Shown: piece by piece, positions 8,058 to 14,474 of the stretch
Layout of the letters: each line of letters starts with the position of its first letter
Position numbering within the stretch: position 1 is the first letter of the stretch
Source of the DNA: an uncultured Eubacteriales bacterium
GTDB taxonomy: Bacteria; Bacillota; Clostridia; Oscillospirales; Acutalibacteraceae
DNA length: 16,788 nt
Direction of reading: 5' to 3'
NCBI GenBank assembly: GCA_934725345.1
Contig: CAKVBG010000020.1
Location: 1 to 16,788 of the forward strand
The notes under the pieces: generated by a model
The model's database searches: none
Told to the model about the DNA's origin: nothing
The model's input: only the letters and a program-made list of their open reading frames with translations
Translations under genes and position numbers: made by a program

Positions 8058-9109
8058 TATTTCTTTTCCTCAATCCACATTCGAAATGCTTCAATACCAA
8101 TTCTCATTCCTTGTGAAGCACAACTTTCCCCATTTTTAACTTTAGGAAGCGTGCCGTAGTGGTGTACGTGCGCTTGATAAAACAACTCTAAGTTTTCTGG
8201 TAAATTATGACAAATCACTATAATATCTTCAAGTCTAAGACTTTCATTTGCTGTACCGATTCTTGTGTTATTATTAATGTGATTATATCTTACCCAACCT
8301 TTTTTCTGAATGTGCGCCAACACATCTACATCTAATTCAATTCCGAGTCTCTTACTTAATGTTCTAAAATCCATTAGAAGATTTTCGCAACGTTTATTGT
8401 AGTTCATTGTACCAGCCCACATACCGTCACGAACCGCATCAAAGTCACCATGTGTTTGACAGTGTGCTCTATATGCTACCCCAAAGGCATTTACTGGTTG
8501 TGAATCTGGTTGTTTCATGTGGTCAGAAGATGTGAACCAACTAAGGTGTGTTTTACCAGTTAATCTATTTAAGTCACAATTAGATGTAATATAAGGTAAT
8601 GAACCAGCACTTGTATATTGATGTAAGTCACAACCTTTATGCGGTGGGTACGCTTGATTGTATTGTCCATTATTTTTACCATATCTTGCTTCCCACCATT
8701 TACAGTTTGATGGTAAATTATCTACCACTTTTTTGTATAAAGAAATGTCAGCATAACCAGTATAAATCATACACTTTTTACCTAAAGAAGATAAATAATT
8801 TAATGCTTCTTGTACACCAGTAGCGGTATTCTTAGATTCTACGTCTAATATATAACCTACAAAGTTTTTACCAACTCTTTTATTTACTTGTTCTACAAAA
8901 AACTTTGTCTGACCGATTTCATTTCCCTTATTAAGGAAAGTGTATAGCCAATAAGGAATATTATTCGCTTCACAATTTTTAATAAAAACATCAAGATAAG
9001 TGTCAATATAATTTGTACCTTGTGTAGCCTTTGAGATTAAAAACTCACAACCTTTTTTAGCAAGTGCCCAGTTTGTAACTGGTTTCCAATGTGATACATC
9101 TACAATCAT
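8057..9109 (-). CDS. Endolysin: GH25 muramidase with ChW-like cell-wall repeats
   Basis: A 350-aa lysis enzyme that cleaves the MurNAc-GlcNAc bond of peptidoglycan. The catalytic domain, residues 1-190, has the GH25 signatures: D4 in IVDVSHW, D89 and E91 in GYILDVES, DLHQYTSAG at 161-169 and D179 in CDLNR. Residues about 208-348 hold three diverged repeats in which an AHxQ/AHVxxxG element is followed by an RxG/RIGIEA element (around 214, 264 and 313), resembling the clostridial hydrophobic W (ChW) domain. That family is largely confined to Clostridia, which points to the host. There is no signal peptide, so release depends on the holin just upstream. The start has AAAGGAGAATAAGT before the ATG. 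Confidence 0.9.
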   Translation of the reverse strand: MIVDVSHWKPVTNWALAKKGCEFLISKATQGTNYIDTYLDVFIKNCEANNIPYWLYTFLNKGNEIGQTKFFVEQVNKRVGKNFVGYILDVESKNTATGVQEALNYLSSLGKKCMIYTGYADISLYKKVVDNLPSNCKWWEARYGKNNGQYNQAYPPHKGCDLHQYTSAGSLPYITSNCDLNRLTGKTHLSWFTSSDHMKQPDSQPVNAFGVAYRAHCQTHGDFDAVRDGMWAGTMNYNKRCENLLMDFRTLSKRLGIELDVDVLAHIQKKGWVRYNHINNNTRIGTANESLRLEDIIVICHNLPENLELFYQAHVHHYGTLPKVKNGESCASQGMRIGIEAFRMWIEEKK

Positions 9110-9111
9110 AC

Positions 9112-9453
9112 TTATTCTCCTTTATTAATGTGAAATAAATCTCTTAAAGTGTCTGGTAATAAATCTGAATTAATCTTACTAATGTTTTCTAAAATTGATA
9201 CTATTTCTGTTAAGCACACATATGTAATAATAATTGGTAACAGTTTTACGCCTACTGAAAAGCCAATGGTAGAACCCTCAGCATCAAGAATGTACGCTAG
9301 TACATAGCAAAAAATAAATCCAACTTTCTTAAACATACCATCTCTTAATTTTGAACTTTTAATTTCTTTGTTTTTGATTGCACCAACAAACCCAGAAATA
9401 AGATCAAACAAGTTTAATGAAAGTGCAACAATTATCGCTTCCATATCTCCCAT
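9112..9453 (-). CDS. Holin, TcdE/phage_holin_4 type
   Basis: A 113-aa membrane protein that forms the lesion through which the endolysin escapes. Three hydrophobic stretches are visible: about residues 5-24, 44-58 and 64-88. The DLISGFVGAIKNKEIKSSKL segment followed by RDGMFKKVGFIF is characteristic of the TcdE-like holin family. It starts the late operon and ends two bases before the endolysin start. The frame is open upstream to 9522, but that part covers the promoter; the ATG at 9453 has AGAGGTG seven bases ahead and lies about 35 bases after the predicted transcription start. A second in-frame ATG three codons on (MGDM) could give a dual-start holin/antiholin pair, which is speculative. 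Confidence 0.88.
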   Translation of the reverse strand: MGDMEAIIVALSLNLFDLISGFVGAIKNKEIKSSKLRDGMFKKVGFIFCYVLAYILDAEGSTIGFSVGVKLLPIIITYVCLTEIVSILENISKINSDLLPDTLRDLFHINKGE

Positions 9454-9493
9454 CAATAACACCTCTTTTCTATTAAATTTATTTTCTATAAAT

Positions 9494-9522
9494 AATGTAT
9501 CATAAAGTTTGACTTTTGTCAA
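9494..9522 (-). promoter_or_regulatory. Late promoter (holin, lysis and structural operon)
   Basis: On the minus strand TTGACA (9522-9517) is followed after 17 bases by TACATT (9499-9494), with an extended -10 TG one base upstream. It fits the host sigma-A consensus well in the -35 and moderately in the -10. It precedes the holin leader and is the only good promoter seen before the ten-gene late operon. The -35 box shares bases with the opposing ATPase promoter. Confidence 0.78.
9509..9522. promoter_or_regulatory. Palindrome shared by two back-to-back -35 boxes
   Basis: TTGAC-TTTT-GTCAA is a perfect inverted repeat made from the two -35 hexamers of the late and ATPase promoters. The hexamers are only two bases apart, so polymerase cannot bind both at once. 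The site could also bind a dimeric regulator. Whether the palindrome is a selected operator or simply follows from facing -35 boxes cannot be told from sequence. Confidence 0.6.
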
Positions 9523-9537
9523 TAGTTATGTTATAAT
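9509..9537 (+). promoter_or_regulatory. Promoter of the packaging ATPase gene
   Basis: TTGACT (9509-9514), a 17-base spacer and TATAAT (9532-9537), with the extended TG element (TGT before TATAAT). This is a near-perfect sigma-A promoter ending about 28 bases before the ATPase start codon. The only departure from consensus is the last base of the -35 box. Confidence 0.85.
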
Positions 9538-9564
9538 AATTTTATAAAAAGGAGAAAAAAATTT

Positions 9565-10599
9565 ATGAGTGAATACTACGATGGTACAAAACTTTTATCT
9601 TTAAATGACTTAAATGGTAAAAAACCAGAAGTCTATATTTGTGTCACAAACCGTACTGGTGGTAAGACTACTTATTTTGGAAGATTATGTGTAAACCGCT
9701 TTAAAAATAATGGTGAAAAATTTGCACTATTATATAGGTATAATTACGAACTAGATAATTGTGCTGATAAATTCTTTAAAGATATTGGAAGTTTATTCTT
9801 TCCAAACGATACAATGACAAGTGAACGTAGGATGAATGGTATTTATCATGAGTTATTTTTAAATGATGAATCTTGTGGCTATGCAATTTCTATGAATAGT
9901 GCTGATCAGATTAAGAAAAATTCTCACTTGTTTAGTGATGTTATTAGCATTATTTTTGATGAATTTCAAAGTGAGACTAACCATTATTGTTCCGATGAAG
10001 TAACTAAGTTTATTAGTATTCATACCAGTATAGCTAGGGGACAGGGAGAACAGGTCAGATATGTTCGTGTATTTATGCTAGGGAATCCAGTCAGTCTGTT
10101 GAATCCTTATTATACGGTACTTCATATTAGTGATCGTTTAAAATCTGATACGAAGTTTTTACGTGGCGATGGATTTGTAATGGAACAAGGGTACATAGAT
10201 AGTGCTAGTCAAGCACAAAAAGAAAGCGGTTTTAATCGTGCTTTCAGTGGGAATAAATATGTGGCTTATTCGAGTGAAAGCGTTTACTTAAATGACAGCA
10301 ATACATTTATTGGCAGACCTACTGGTAAGTCATTATACTTAGCGACTTTAAGATATAATGGTGTAAACTATGGTATCAAAGAATTTACAGAAGATGGTAT
10401 TATCTTCTGTGATAATAAACCAGATATGTCTCACCCGAATAAAATTAGTGTTACAACAAATGACCACGGTATTAATTATGTAATGCTAAAACGTAATGAC
10501 TTTTTTCTATCTAATCTTAGATATTTATTTGAACGTGGTTGTTTTCGCTTCAAGGACTTACAATGTAAAGAAGCTGTTATATCAGCATTAAGTTACTAA
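9565..10599 (+). CDS. DNA packaging (encapsidation) ATPase, phi29 gp16-like
   Basis: A 344-aa motor protein (phi29 gp16 is 332 aa) that pumps DNA-terminal protein into the prohead through the portal. The P-loop is T28-NRTGGKT-35, followed by TYF; the usual first Gly is Thr, but GKT is intact. The Walker B motif is VISIIFDEF, with D132 and E133. R158 in SIARGQ is a candidate arginine finger, and FMLGNPVSLLNPYY (170-183) is a strongly conserved family segment. It is the only gene on the plus strand and is monocistronic, with AAAAAGGAG ten bases before the ATG, its own promoter and a terminator. In phi29 gene 16 lies at the end of the late operon, so here it appears inverted and separately controlled. 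In phi29 the motor also needs a packaging RNA; none is recognised with certainty here. Confidence 0.9.
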   Translation: MSEYYDGTKLLSLNDLNGKKPEVYICVTNRTGGKTTYFGRLCVNRFKNNGEKFALLYRYNYELDNCADKFFKDIGSLFFPNDTMTSERRMNGIYHELFLNDESCGYAISMNSADQIKKNSHLFSDVISIIFDEFQSETNHYCSDEVTKFISIHTSIARGQGEQVRYVRVFMLGNPVSLLNPYYTVLHISDRLKSDTKFLRGDGFVMEQGYIDSASQAQKESGFNRAFSGNKYVAYSSESVYLNDSNTFIGRPTGKSLYLATLRYNGVNYGIKEFTEDGIIFCDNKPDMSHPNKISVTTNDHGINYVMLKRNDFFLSNLRYLFERGCFRFKDLQCKEAVISALSY

Positions 10600-10623
10600 T
10601 ATCTTCTATTGTTACTTATTTTG

Positions 10624-10699
10624 TATAAACAGGGCTTGCACTGTTGGAATATACAGCCTGTTTATATATTCCATTTTGCAGTGGGCTTAATGAGTGCAA
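10624..10699 (+). ncRNA. Structured region after the ATPase gene, with competing hairpins
   Basis: Two strong hairpins share bases and cannot form together. In the first, 10624-10633 pairs with 10657-10666 (10 bp, TATAAACAGG / CCTGTTTATA, 23-base loop). In the second, 10646-10653 pairs with 10665-10672 (GGAATATA / TATATTCC), extended by 10639-10643 with 10679-10683 (CACTG / CAGTG). A further option pairs 10636-10642 with 10693-10699 (TTGCACT / AGTGCAA). There is no convincing gene here. It lies between the ATPase stop codon and a terminator, so it would be transcribed as an ATPase mRNA 3' end or as a processed RNA. It could be a regulatory switch or a packaging RNA; phi29 pRNA sequence motifs were not recognised. 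Confidence 0.4.
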
Positions 10700-10716
10700 T
10701 AGTTAAAGATATAATA

Positions 10717-10760
10717 AAGCAAGGGTTACAATCTTTTGATTGCCCCTTGCTTTTATTTTT
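10717..10760. terminator. Bidirectional terminator between ATPase and DNA polymerase genes
   Basis: AAGCAAGGG (10717-10725) pairs with CCCTTGCTT (10744-10752). Inside it CAATC (10729-10733) pairs with GATTG (10738-10742) around TTTT. On the plus strand it runs into TTTTATTTTT. On the minus strand it is followed by a weaker TTTATTATATC tail. It separates two convergent transcription units and slightly overlaps the polymerase stop codon. Confidence 0.88.
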
Positions 10761-12750
10761 ATCCTCTCATTTCATAATAAGTGTCAGTTAAAAGTATACC
10801 ACCTTTTATTCTTTTTGGCAATAATTTTCCGGGAATTTTTAAACCATTTTTAAAGTCTGATATTGTTCTCTTAATCGGTTCATGTGTTTTAATATTAAAT
10901 AAAAATTCTTGTTCTTCTTTTGTGTAGTTTGTGTAATCTTCTTTTGTTAGTTTATTAGCCATGGATAGGTCAAATAGATCTTTACATTTCTGGGGCATAC
11001 CAGCACATTTAATGTTGTAATAAGGTTTGTCTATTGGCTTCAAATCTTCTGCGACTACGTGTTCAATATAAGTTTTCTGTCTGGTAAAATAGCCAACATC
11101 CCATGAAGATTCTAGTTTCCAACAACAGAAATTTTTATCATGTACTTTAATTCCTTGTATTTCTTCTGGCTGTAAGTCACAATGTATACTATCCGTATCA
11201 GCGTAAATAAACCCACGTTTATTTACACCACGATAATTTGCTTGTGCCGCACGAATTGTAAAATTTCGTGCATAACTGGTAATCGCTGAACCAATAGGAA
11301 TATATCCAGTTTTCTTATTATTTTCTTTGATAGGTATAAATGACAAAACACCATCATCTTTAATATAAGCAATCTTAAATGACGAGTCAGAAGATGAAGC
11401 CATTTTGCCATAAAGATTATTCAAAAATAGTTTAGCTGATTCTCTTTTAGCACCTGTTGATATTATCTTTATTTGTTTGTACTTATCAATATATTCATCG
11501 AACAAACCACAACAAGTAAAAAAGTAACATCCATCTAAAATTTCAAAGTCTACTAATTCATAATGTTCTTTTAACAGTTCATAATCTGTTTGTGTTAATG
11601 TTAATTCTACTCTCGTGTCTGTCATTTTATGTGTAAATGGATTAATATAATGAGAATAATATTCTCCTGTTTGAACATCATAAACGTCTGTAGTTTCTAA
11701 CGCTTCTGTTCCTTTATATAACGGATTTCCTTTTATCTGAATGAATGGTAAATATCCATCTTTTACATAAAACCTTGTTCTAATTCGAACAAAAAAATAA
11801 GTGTCTTTACGTGTAGCAAAATCTGGAATGTAATTACCACACCAAAATTTTGGTAAACCAATAGGGTATATATTACCGCTTTCACTATGCATCATAGATG
11901 GGTATAATGAATTTACATCAGCTGTTGTTCCATTTCTTTTTATCTGATTTTCTTTTCCTTTTACAAGATAACACCAACCACCTTTATAAGATTTTCTGAT
12001 ATAAGCGTCTACGTTTTCTGAACCAAATTCTTTATCTAAATTAATAGAATCTAGTTCAGGATAAACATCTTCATATTTCATATAGTTTAACACACTATAT
12101 TTATGAAGTTTCTTAAATTCTGATAAACAACATGAGCCAATAGTTAAACGTTTATGTCCATCATTAAACATAATTTCAAGTGCTTCTTTAACCACTAAAA
12201 CATCATTAGAAATATACTTTTTTTCTTCGTCAGTGATCGTACAACCAGCGTAACGATATCCTTTATATTCCATTTCTAATTTTCTATGTTTTGTTCCAAA
12301 ACTTTTACCAATCTTTTTTACTGAGAATGGTAGAAGCTTTAATGAATCTTTTATCATAAAATAATGATCGTTTTCTTTAAAGATAATCTGATACCATTGA
12401 CCACGATCTGACACCACAAATTTTACTTCATGATTTTGCATTTCTTTTTCATGTTTCCATGACACATCTAACTCATTGTCTGAATTGTGGATGAGCGCCT
12501 GTTTAAACTCTAAGTCTACTAACAGATATGACAACCAAAACGCACCATCAAATTTAAGGTTGTGGTAGTACATCGTGACGTTACAATCTAAAGTTTTAAA
12601 GTAGTCATATGTTTCTTTGATTGAATGTAAAATAAGTACATCTTCTGTATATAATTCTACAAGCGCTGAAGCCCACACTTCTGTATCTTTTTGACCATCA
12701 TAAACAGTCGTTTCAAAATCACACATAAATGTTCTTGTTGTTCTATTCAT
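10759..12750 (-). CDS. Protein-primed family B DNA polymerase (phi29 gp2-like)
   Basis: A 663-aa replicase that starts synthesis from terminal protein and copies both strands by strand displacement. The 3'-5' exonuclease motifs are intact: Exo I D11/E13 (CDFETT), Exo II N64-F67-D68 (YHNLKFDGAF), Exo III Y179-D183. The YxGG motif is SYKGGW (255-258). Polymerase motif A is ADVNSLYPS with D278, motif B is KLFLNNLYGK (440-449), motif C is YADTDS with D518 and D520, and KxY is K559-Y561. The insert between A and B (about 330-420) is where the protein-priming family carries TPR2, the loop for strand displacement. The length is larger than the 575 aa of phi29. The start is the ATG at 12750, with GAGGAG seven bases upstream; the open frame reaching 12813 lies inside the TP gene. 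Confidence 0.96.
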   Translation of the reverse strand: MNRTTRTFMCDFETTVYDGQKDTEVWASALVELYTEDVLILHSIKETYDYFKTLDCNVTMYYHNLKFDGAFWLSYLLVDLEFKQALIHNSDNELDVSWKHEKEMQNHEVKFVVSDRGQWYQIIFKENDHYFMIKDSLKLLPFSVKKIGKSFGTKHRKLEMEYKGYRYAGCTITDEEKKYISNDVLVVKEALEIMFNDGHKRLTIGSCCLSEFKKLHKYSVLNYMKYEDVYPELDSINLDKEFGSENVDAYIRKSYKGGWCYLVKGKENQIKRNGTTADVNSLYPSMMHSESGNIYPIGLPKFWCGNYIPDFATRKDTYFFVRIRTRFYVKDGYLPFIQIKGNPLYKGTEALETTDVYDVQTGEYYSHYINPFTHKMTDTRVELTLTQTDYELLKEHYELVDFEILDGCYFFTCCGLFDEYIDKYKQIKIISTGAKRESAKLFLNNLYGKMASSSDSSFKIAYIKDDGVLSFIPIKENNKKTGYIPIGSAITSYARNFTIRAAQANYRGVNKRGFIYADTDSIHCDLQPEEIQGIKVHDKNFCCWKLESSWDVGYFTRQKTYIEHVVAEDLKPIDKPYYNIKCAGMPQKCKDLFDLSMANKLTKEDYTNYTKEEQEFLFNIKTHEPIKRTISDFKNGLKIPGKLLPKRIKGGILLTDTYYEMRG

Positions 12751-13438
12751 TAAAAAACTCCTCTTCTTGTTCAGCCATATCAGACCACATTGCCATATTT
12801 TGAACGTATTCATTCATATTTTCTTTGTATAATTCACCTTGATCTGGTAAGTAGTTAATAAGTTCACTGATATAACGATTAAAAGCGTTACCATCATAAG
12901 CAACTTCAAATGTAAATACAACACCTACCGCTTCACCATCATTAATCATTTTTGCTACATTATCTATACCATTATCAGCTATAAGTTTATCCATCCAATT
13001 TAATAACGATCTAGCGAATCTACCATTAATACACGCTTGAACCTGAGCGTACCAGACGCTTATAGTATTTCTACTGAAAAAACTTTCGTCAAATGTGGTT
13101 TTATCTCTTTCTTTCTTTTTCTTTCTTCGTTTACGTGTTTCTTTTGCTTTTTCTGACCTTTGTTTTCTTTCTAGTTCTCTACCTTTAACACCAGAAACCA
13201 CTTCACCATATGAAGCTGTACCGTGATAGGTTGAACGCTTATATAACCGTTCTAATGTTAATTTTTCTAGTGCTCTGATAGATGCTTCTGTTTTAGTTTT
13301 TGGTACTTTTGGAGTTGTTAGTTCTATGTTATATCCACGTTGTTCTAATGATCGAACACGTTTCAATATTTTAGCTCTAACTTTTGCGTATTCTTTGTTT
13401 ATATTTTGTTGCTTCTGTGATGGTTTTATTTTTCCCAT
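12743..13438 (-). CDS. Terminal protein, primer for DNA replication (phi29 gp3 role)
   Basis: A 231-aa protein (phi29 gp3 is 266 aa) placed directly before the DNA polymerase, overlapping it by 8 bases. It would supply the hydroxyl on which the first nucleotide is laid and remain bound to both 5' ends. The N-terminal 115 residues are very basic and helical, with a K/R tract at 102-113 (RKRRKKKKERDK) that fits sequence-independent DNA binding. The C-terminal half is more acidic and hydrophobic, as expected for the domain that contacts polymerase. The priming Ser, Thr or Tyr cannot be picked by eye; S144, Y181, Y189, S191 and Y204 are among the candidates. AAAGGTGGTG lies seven bases before the ATG. 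Confidence 0.85.
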   Translation of the reverse strand: MGKIKPSQKQQNINKEYAKVRAKILKRVRSLEQRGYNIELTTPKVPKTKTEASIRALEKLTLERLYKRSTYHGTASYGEVVSGVKGRELERKQRSEKAKETRKRRKKKKERDKTTFDESFFSRNTISVWYAQVQACINGRFARSLLNWMDKLIADNGIDNVAKMINDGEAVGVVFTFEVAYDGNAFNRYISELINYLPDQGELYKENMNEYVQNMAMWSDMAEQEEEFFNE

Positions 13439-13466
13439 ATTGACGCACCACCTTTATTTTAGGAAC

Positions 13467-13499
13467 AAAAAACCAGTAGAGAATATAATCTCTACTGGT
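13467..13499 (-). terminator. Intrinsic terminator between the SSB and terminal protein genes
   Basis: A perfect 11-bp stem (13472-13482 with 13489-13499, ACCAGTAGAGA / TCTCTACTGGT) with a 6-base loop is followed on the minus strand by TTTTTTG. No promoter is visible between it and the terminal protein start 29 bases on. It therefore probably lowers rather than stops expression of TP and polymerase relative to the upstream SSB-like gene. Confidence 0.87.
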
Positions 13500-13521
13500 C
13501 AATAGAGAAAGATATTAAATT

Positions 13522-13875
13522 TTATCTTAATCTCTCAATATCAAGTTTACAATCTACATATGGACGACCAGCCTTGGTTGTACCGCTGATCTTTACGATC
13601 GGTGCTGAGCCATCGCCCATAATGTTAATAATATCTAACAATGAACGTTTAAATGTCTGAGACTGAGAAGCATATACCTCTTTATCTGGTGTGATAACTG
13701 ATAACACTTCAATAGACTCACCTGAATCTTTAATATCTTCAAAAATCATATAGCCGTCTACCATGATATGTGTTTCATCTTCAACGTCTTTAATTGATGT
13801 AACACCTTTACCTACTGTCATGAGGTACTCGTCTACTTTATCAAAATCTTTACTTTTTTCAATAATATTAATCAT
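13522..13875 (-). CDS. Putative ssDNA-binding protein (phi29 gp5 role)
   Basis: A 117-aa protein. Its sequence (EYLMTVGKGVTSIKDVED, MVDGYMIFEDI, YASQSQTFKRSLLDIINIM, KISGTTKAGRPYVDC) fits a small conserved early protein of gut phi29-like phages that is commonly called ssDNA-binding. Alternating beta strands and the aromatic and basic residues suit an OB-like fold, but no diagnostic motif can be shown. SSB is needed in quantity for strand-displacement replication, which fits its place before a strong terminator and behind a strong promoter. AAAGGAG lies seven bases before the start. The role is inferred from neighbours and family resemblance. Confidence 0.68.
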   Translation of the reverse strand: MINIIEKSKDFDKVDEYLMTVGKGVTSIKDVEDETHIMVDGYMIFEDIKDSGESIEVLSVITPDKEVYASQSQTFKRSLLDIINIMGDGSAPIVKISGTTKAGRPYVDCKLDIERLR

Positions 13876-13899
13876 GTTTTATTCTCCTTTTTCTTTATC

Positions 13900-14166
13900 T
13901 TATTTCTGTAATACTGTTGCGTTTTCAATAAATTTCTGTTCTTCCATACCGTACAACGTTTCAATTACTTCTGTATCGACAACGTGTACCGCTTTTACAT
14001 TTTCTTCTGTGATCGCTTCTTCACAAGCCTTTAACAGTTTTTTGCTATCTTTGTAGGTTCGTGGGAGTGTCAAGACTCTTGTTACGCTTTCACCTGCATC
14101 AATGTCAAGGCACATTACTGTTGCTTTTGTTGTTTGGAATGTTCTTGTTACCATCGGTTTTCTCAT
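13900..14166 (-). CDS. Conserved small early protein, paralog of the gene at 15103-15405
   Basis: An 88-aa protein beginning MRKPMVTRTFQTTKATVMC. It shares with the product of 15103-15405 the MVTRT start, the MCxDI element, the LLKxC helix, the KxVxVxD strand and the LxGMxExKFIExAxVL ending. Proteins of this type recur in small gut podoviruses near the replication genes. By position and dose it could fill the dsDNA-binding, origin-activating place of phi29 p6, but there is no visible similarity to p6. It is the first protein gene after the tRNA-Gln, with AAAGGAG eight bases before the ATG. Confidence 0.75.
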   Translation of the reverse strand: MRKPMVTRTFQTTKATVMCLDIDAGESVTRVLTLPRTYKDSKKLLKACEEAITEENVKAVHVVDTEVIETLYGMEEQKFIENATVLQK

Positions 14167-14206
14167 TTTTCGTTCTCCTTTTCTTTTATAAGTGTTTATA
14201 GTTGTC

Positions 14207-14224
14207 TATGCGATCATTCGCATA
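14207..14224 (-). other. Hairpin directly after the tRNA 3' end
   Basis: A 7-bp perfect stem (TATGCGA / TCGCATA) with a four-base loop starts immediately after the tRNA discriminator base on the minus strand. It has no T run, so it is not a terminator. It may mark tRNA 3' processing or stabilise the downstream early mRNA. Confidence 0.55.
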
Positions 14225-14296
14225 AAGCGGTTACTGGAATTGAACCAGTGAGTGCCAGAGTCAAAATCTGGTGCGTTACCACTACGCTAAACCGCT
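14225..14296 (-). tRNA. tRNA-Gln, anticodon UUG
   Basis: A complete cloverleaf on the minus strand. The acceptor stem has 7 perfect pairs (AGCGGTT / AACCGCT), the D stem is GCG/CGC, the anticodon stem CCAGA/TCTGG encloses TTTTGAC with anticodon TTG, and the T arm is ACTGG-TTCAATT-CCAGT. CCA is not encoded. The weak first pair A1-U72 agrees with known tRNA-Gln identity. It sits in the leader of the replication operon, so it would be cut from that transcript, and it reads CAA, the expected main Gln codon of an AT-rich phage. Confidence 0.93.
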
Positions 14297-14300
14297 ATAT

Positions 14301-14378
14301 CTGAGTGAGCAAAGCTTTTCGAGAAACTCACTCAGAAAGTCAATATGGAATTTTTGTTTTATAGTAATTTCTTACTAT
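14301..14378 (-). other. Structured leader of the early transcript
   Basis: Two hairpins lie between promoter and tRNA. The first (14378-14361, ATAGTAA-GAAA-TTACTAT) begins where transcription is predicted to start and has a GNRA tetraloop. The second (14335-14301) has a 9-bp stem, CTGAGTGAG / CTCACTCAG, and ends four bases before the tRNA. The first could protect the 5' end; the second could guide tRNA 5' processing. No riboswitch class was recognised. Confidence 0.6.
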
Positions 14379-14384
14379 GGTTAT

Positions 14385-14413
14385 AGTATAGCAGAAGTTA
14401 CTTGAAATGTCAA
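14385..14413 (-). promoter_or_regulatory. Strong early promoter for tRNA-Gln and the replication genes
   Basis: On the minus strand a perfect TTGACA (14413-14408), a 17-base spacer and TATACT (14390-14385), with an extended -10 TG element. It shares CTATTGACA with the late promoter at 9522. It would drive tRNA-Gln, the 88-aa gene, SSB and, through read-through, TP and polymerase. Confidence 0.85.
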
Positions 14414-14451
14414 TAGAAAATTGAAAAGTTTTTTAATTTAATTTTCTATTG
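14411..14451. promoter_or_regulatory. 12-bp inverted repeat overlapping the early promoter -35 box
   Basis: CAATAGAAAATT (14411-14422) and AATTTTCTATTG (14440-14451) are perfect inverted repeats separated by 17 bases. The promoter-proximal arm runs into the -35 box. It could be an operator comparable in position to the inverted repeats bound by phi29 p4, or an RNA hairpin ending the upstream operon; no T run follows on the minus strand, which makes a terminator less likely. Confidence 0.55.
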
Positions 14452-14474
14452 TGAATTATTTAACAATGTGCTAG

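Noticed and set aside
8599..8823. Plus-strand open frame of 74 codons inside the endolysin gene
   Set aside because: Antisense to the GH25 domain; its composition follows from the opposite strand.
10609..10791. Plus-strand open frame of 60 codons after the ATPase gene
   Set aside because: It spans the competing hairpins and the terminator and runs into the polymerase gene; no ribosome site precedes it.
11223..11411. Minus-strand frame of 62 codons within the polymerase gene
   Set aside because: Out-of-frame shadow of the region before motif C, without independent support.
13763..14056. Plus-strand open frame of 97 codons across the SSB and 88-aa genes
   Set aside because: Antisense to two genes with good ribosome sites; Ser/Thr/Phe-rich in the manner of a reverse shadow.
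14225..14296. A stop-codon suppressor tRNA, pointing to an altered genetic code
   Set aside because: The anticodon is TTG (Gln, CAA). TAA, TAG and TGA all end genes in this window.
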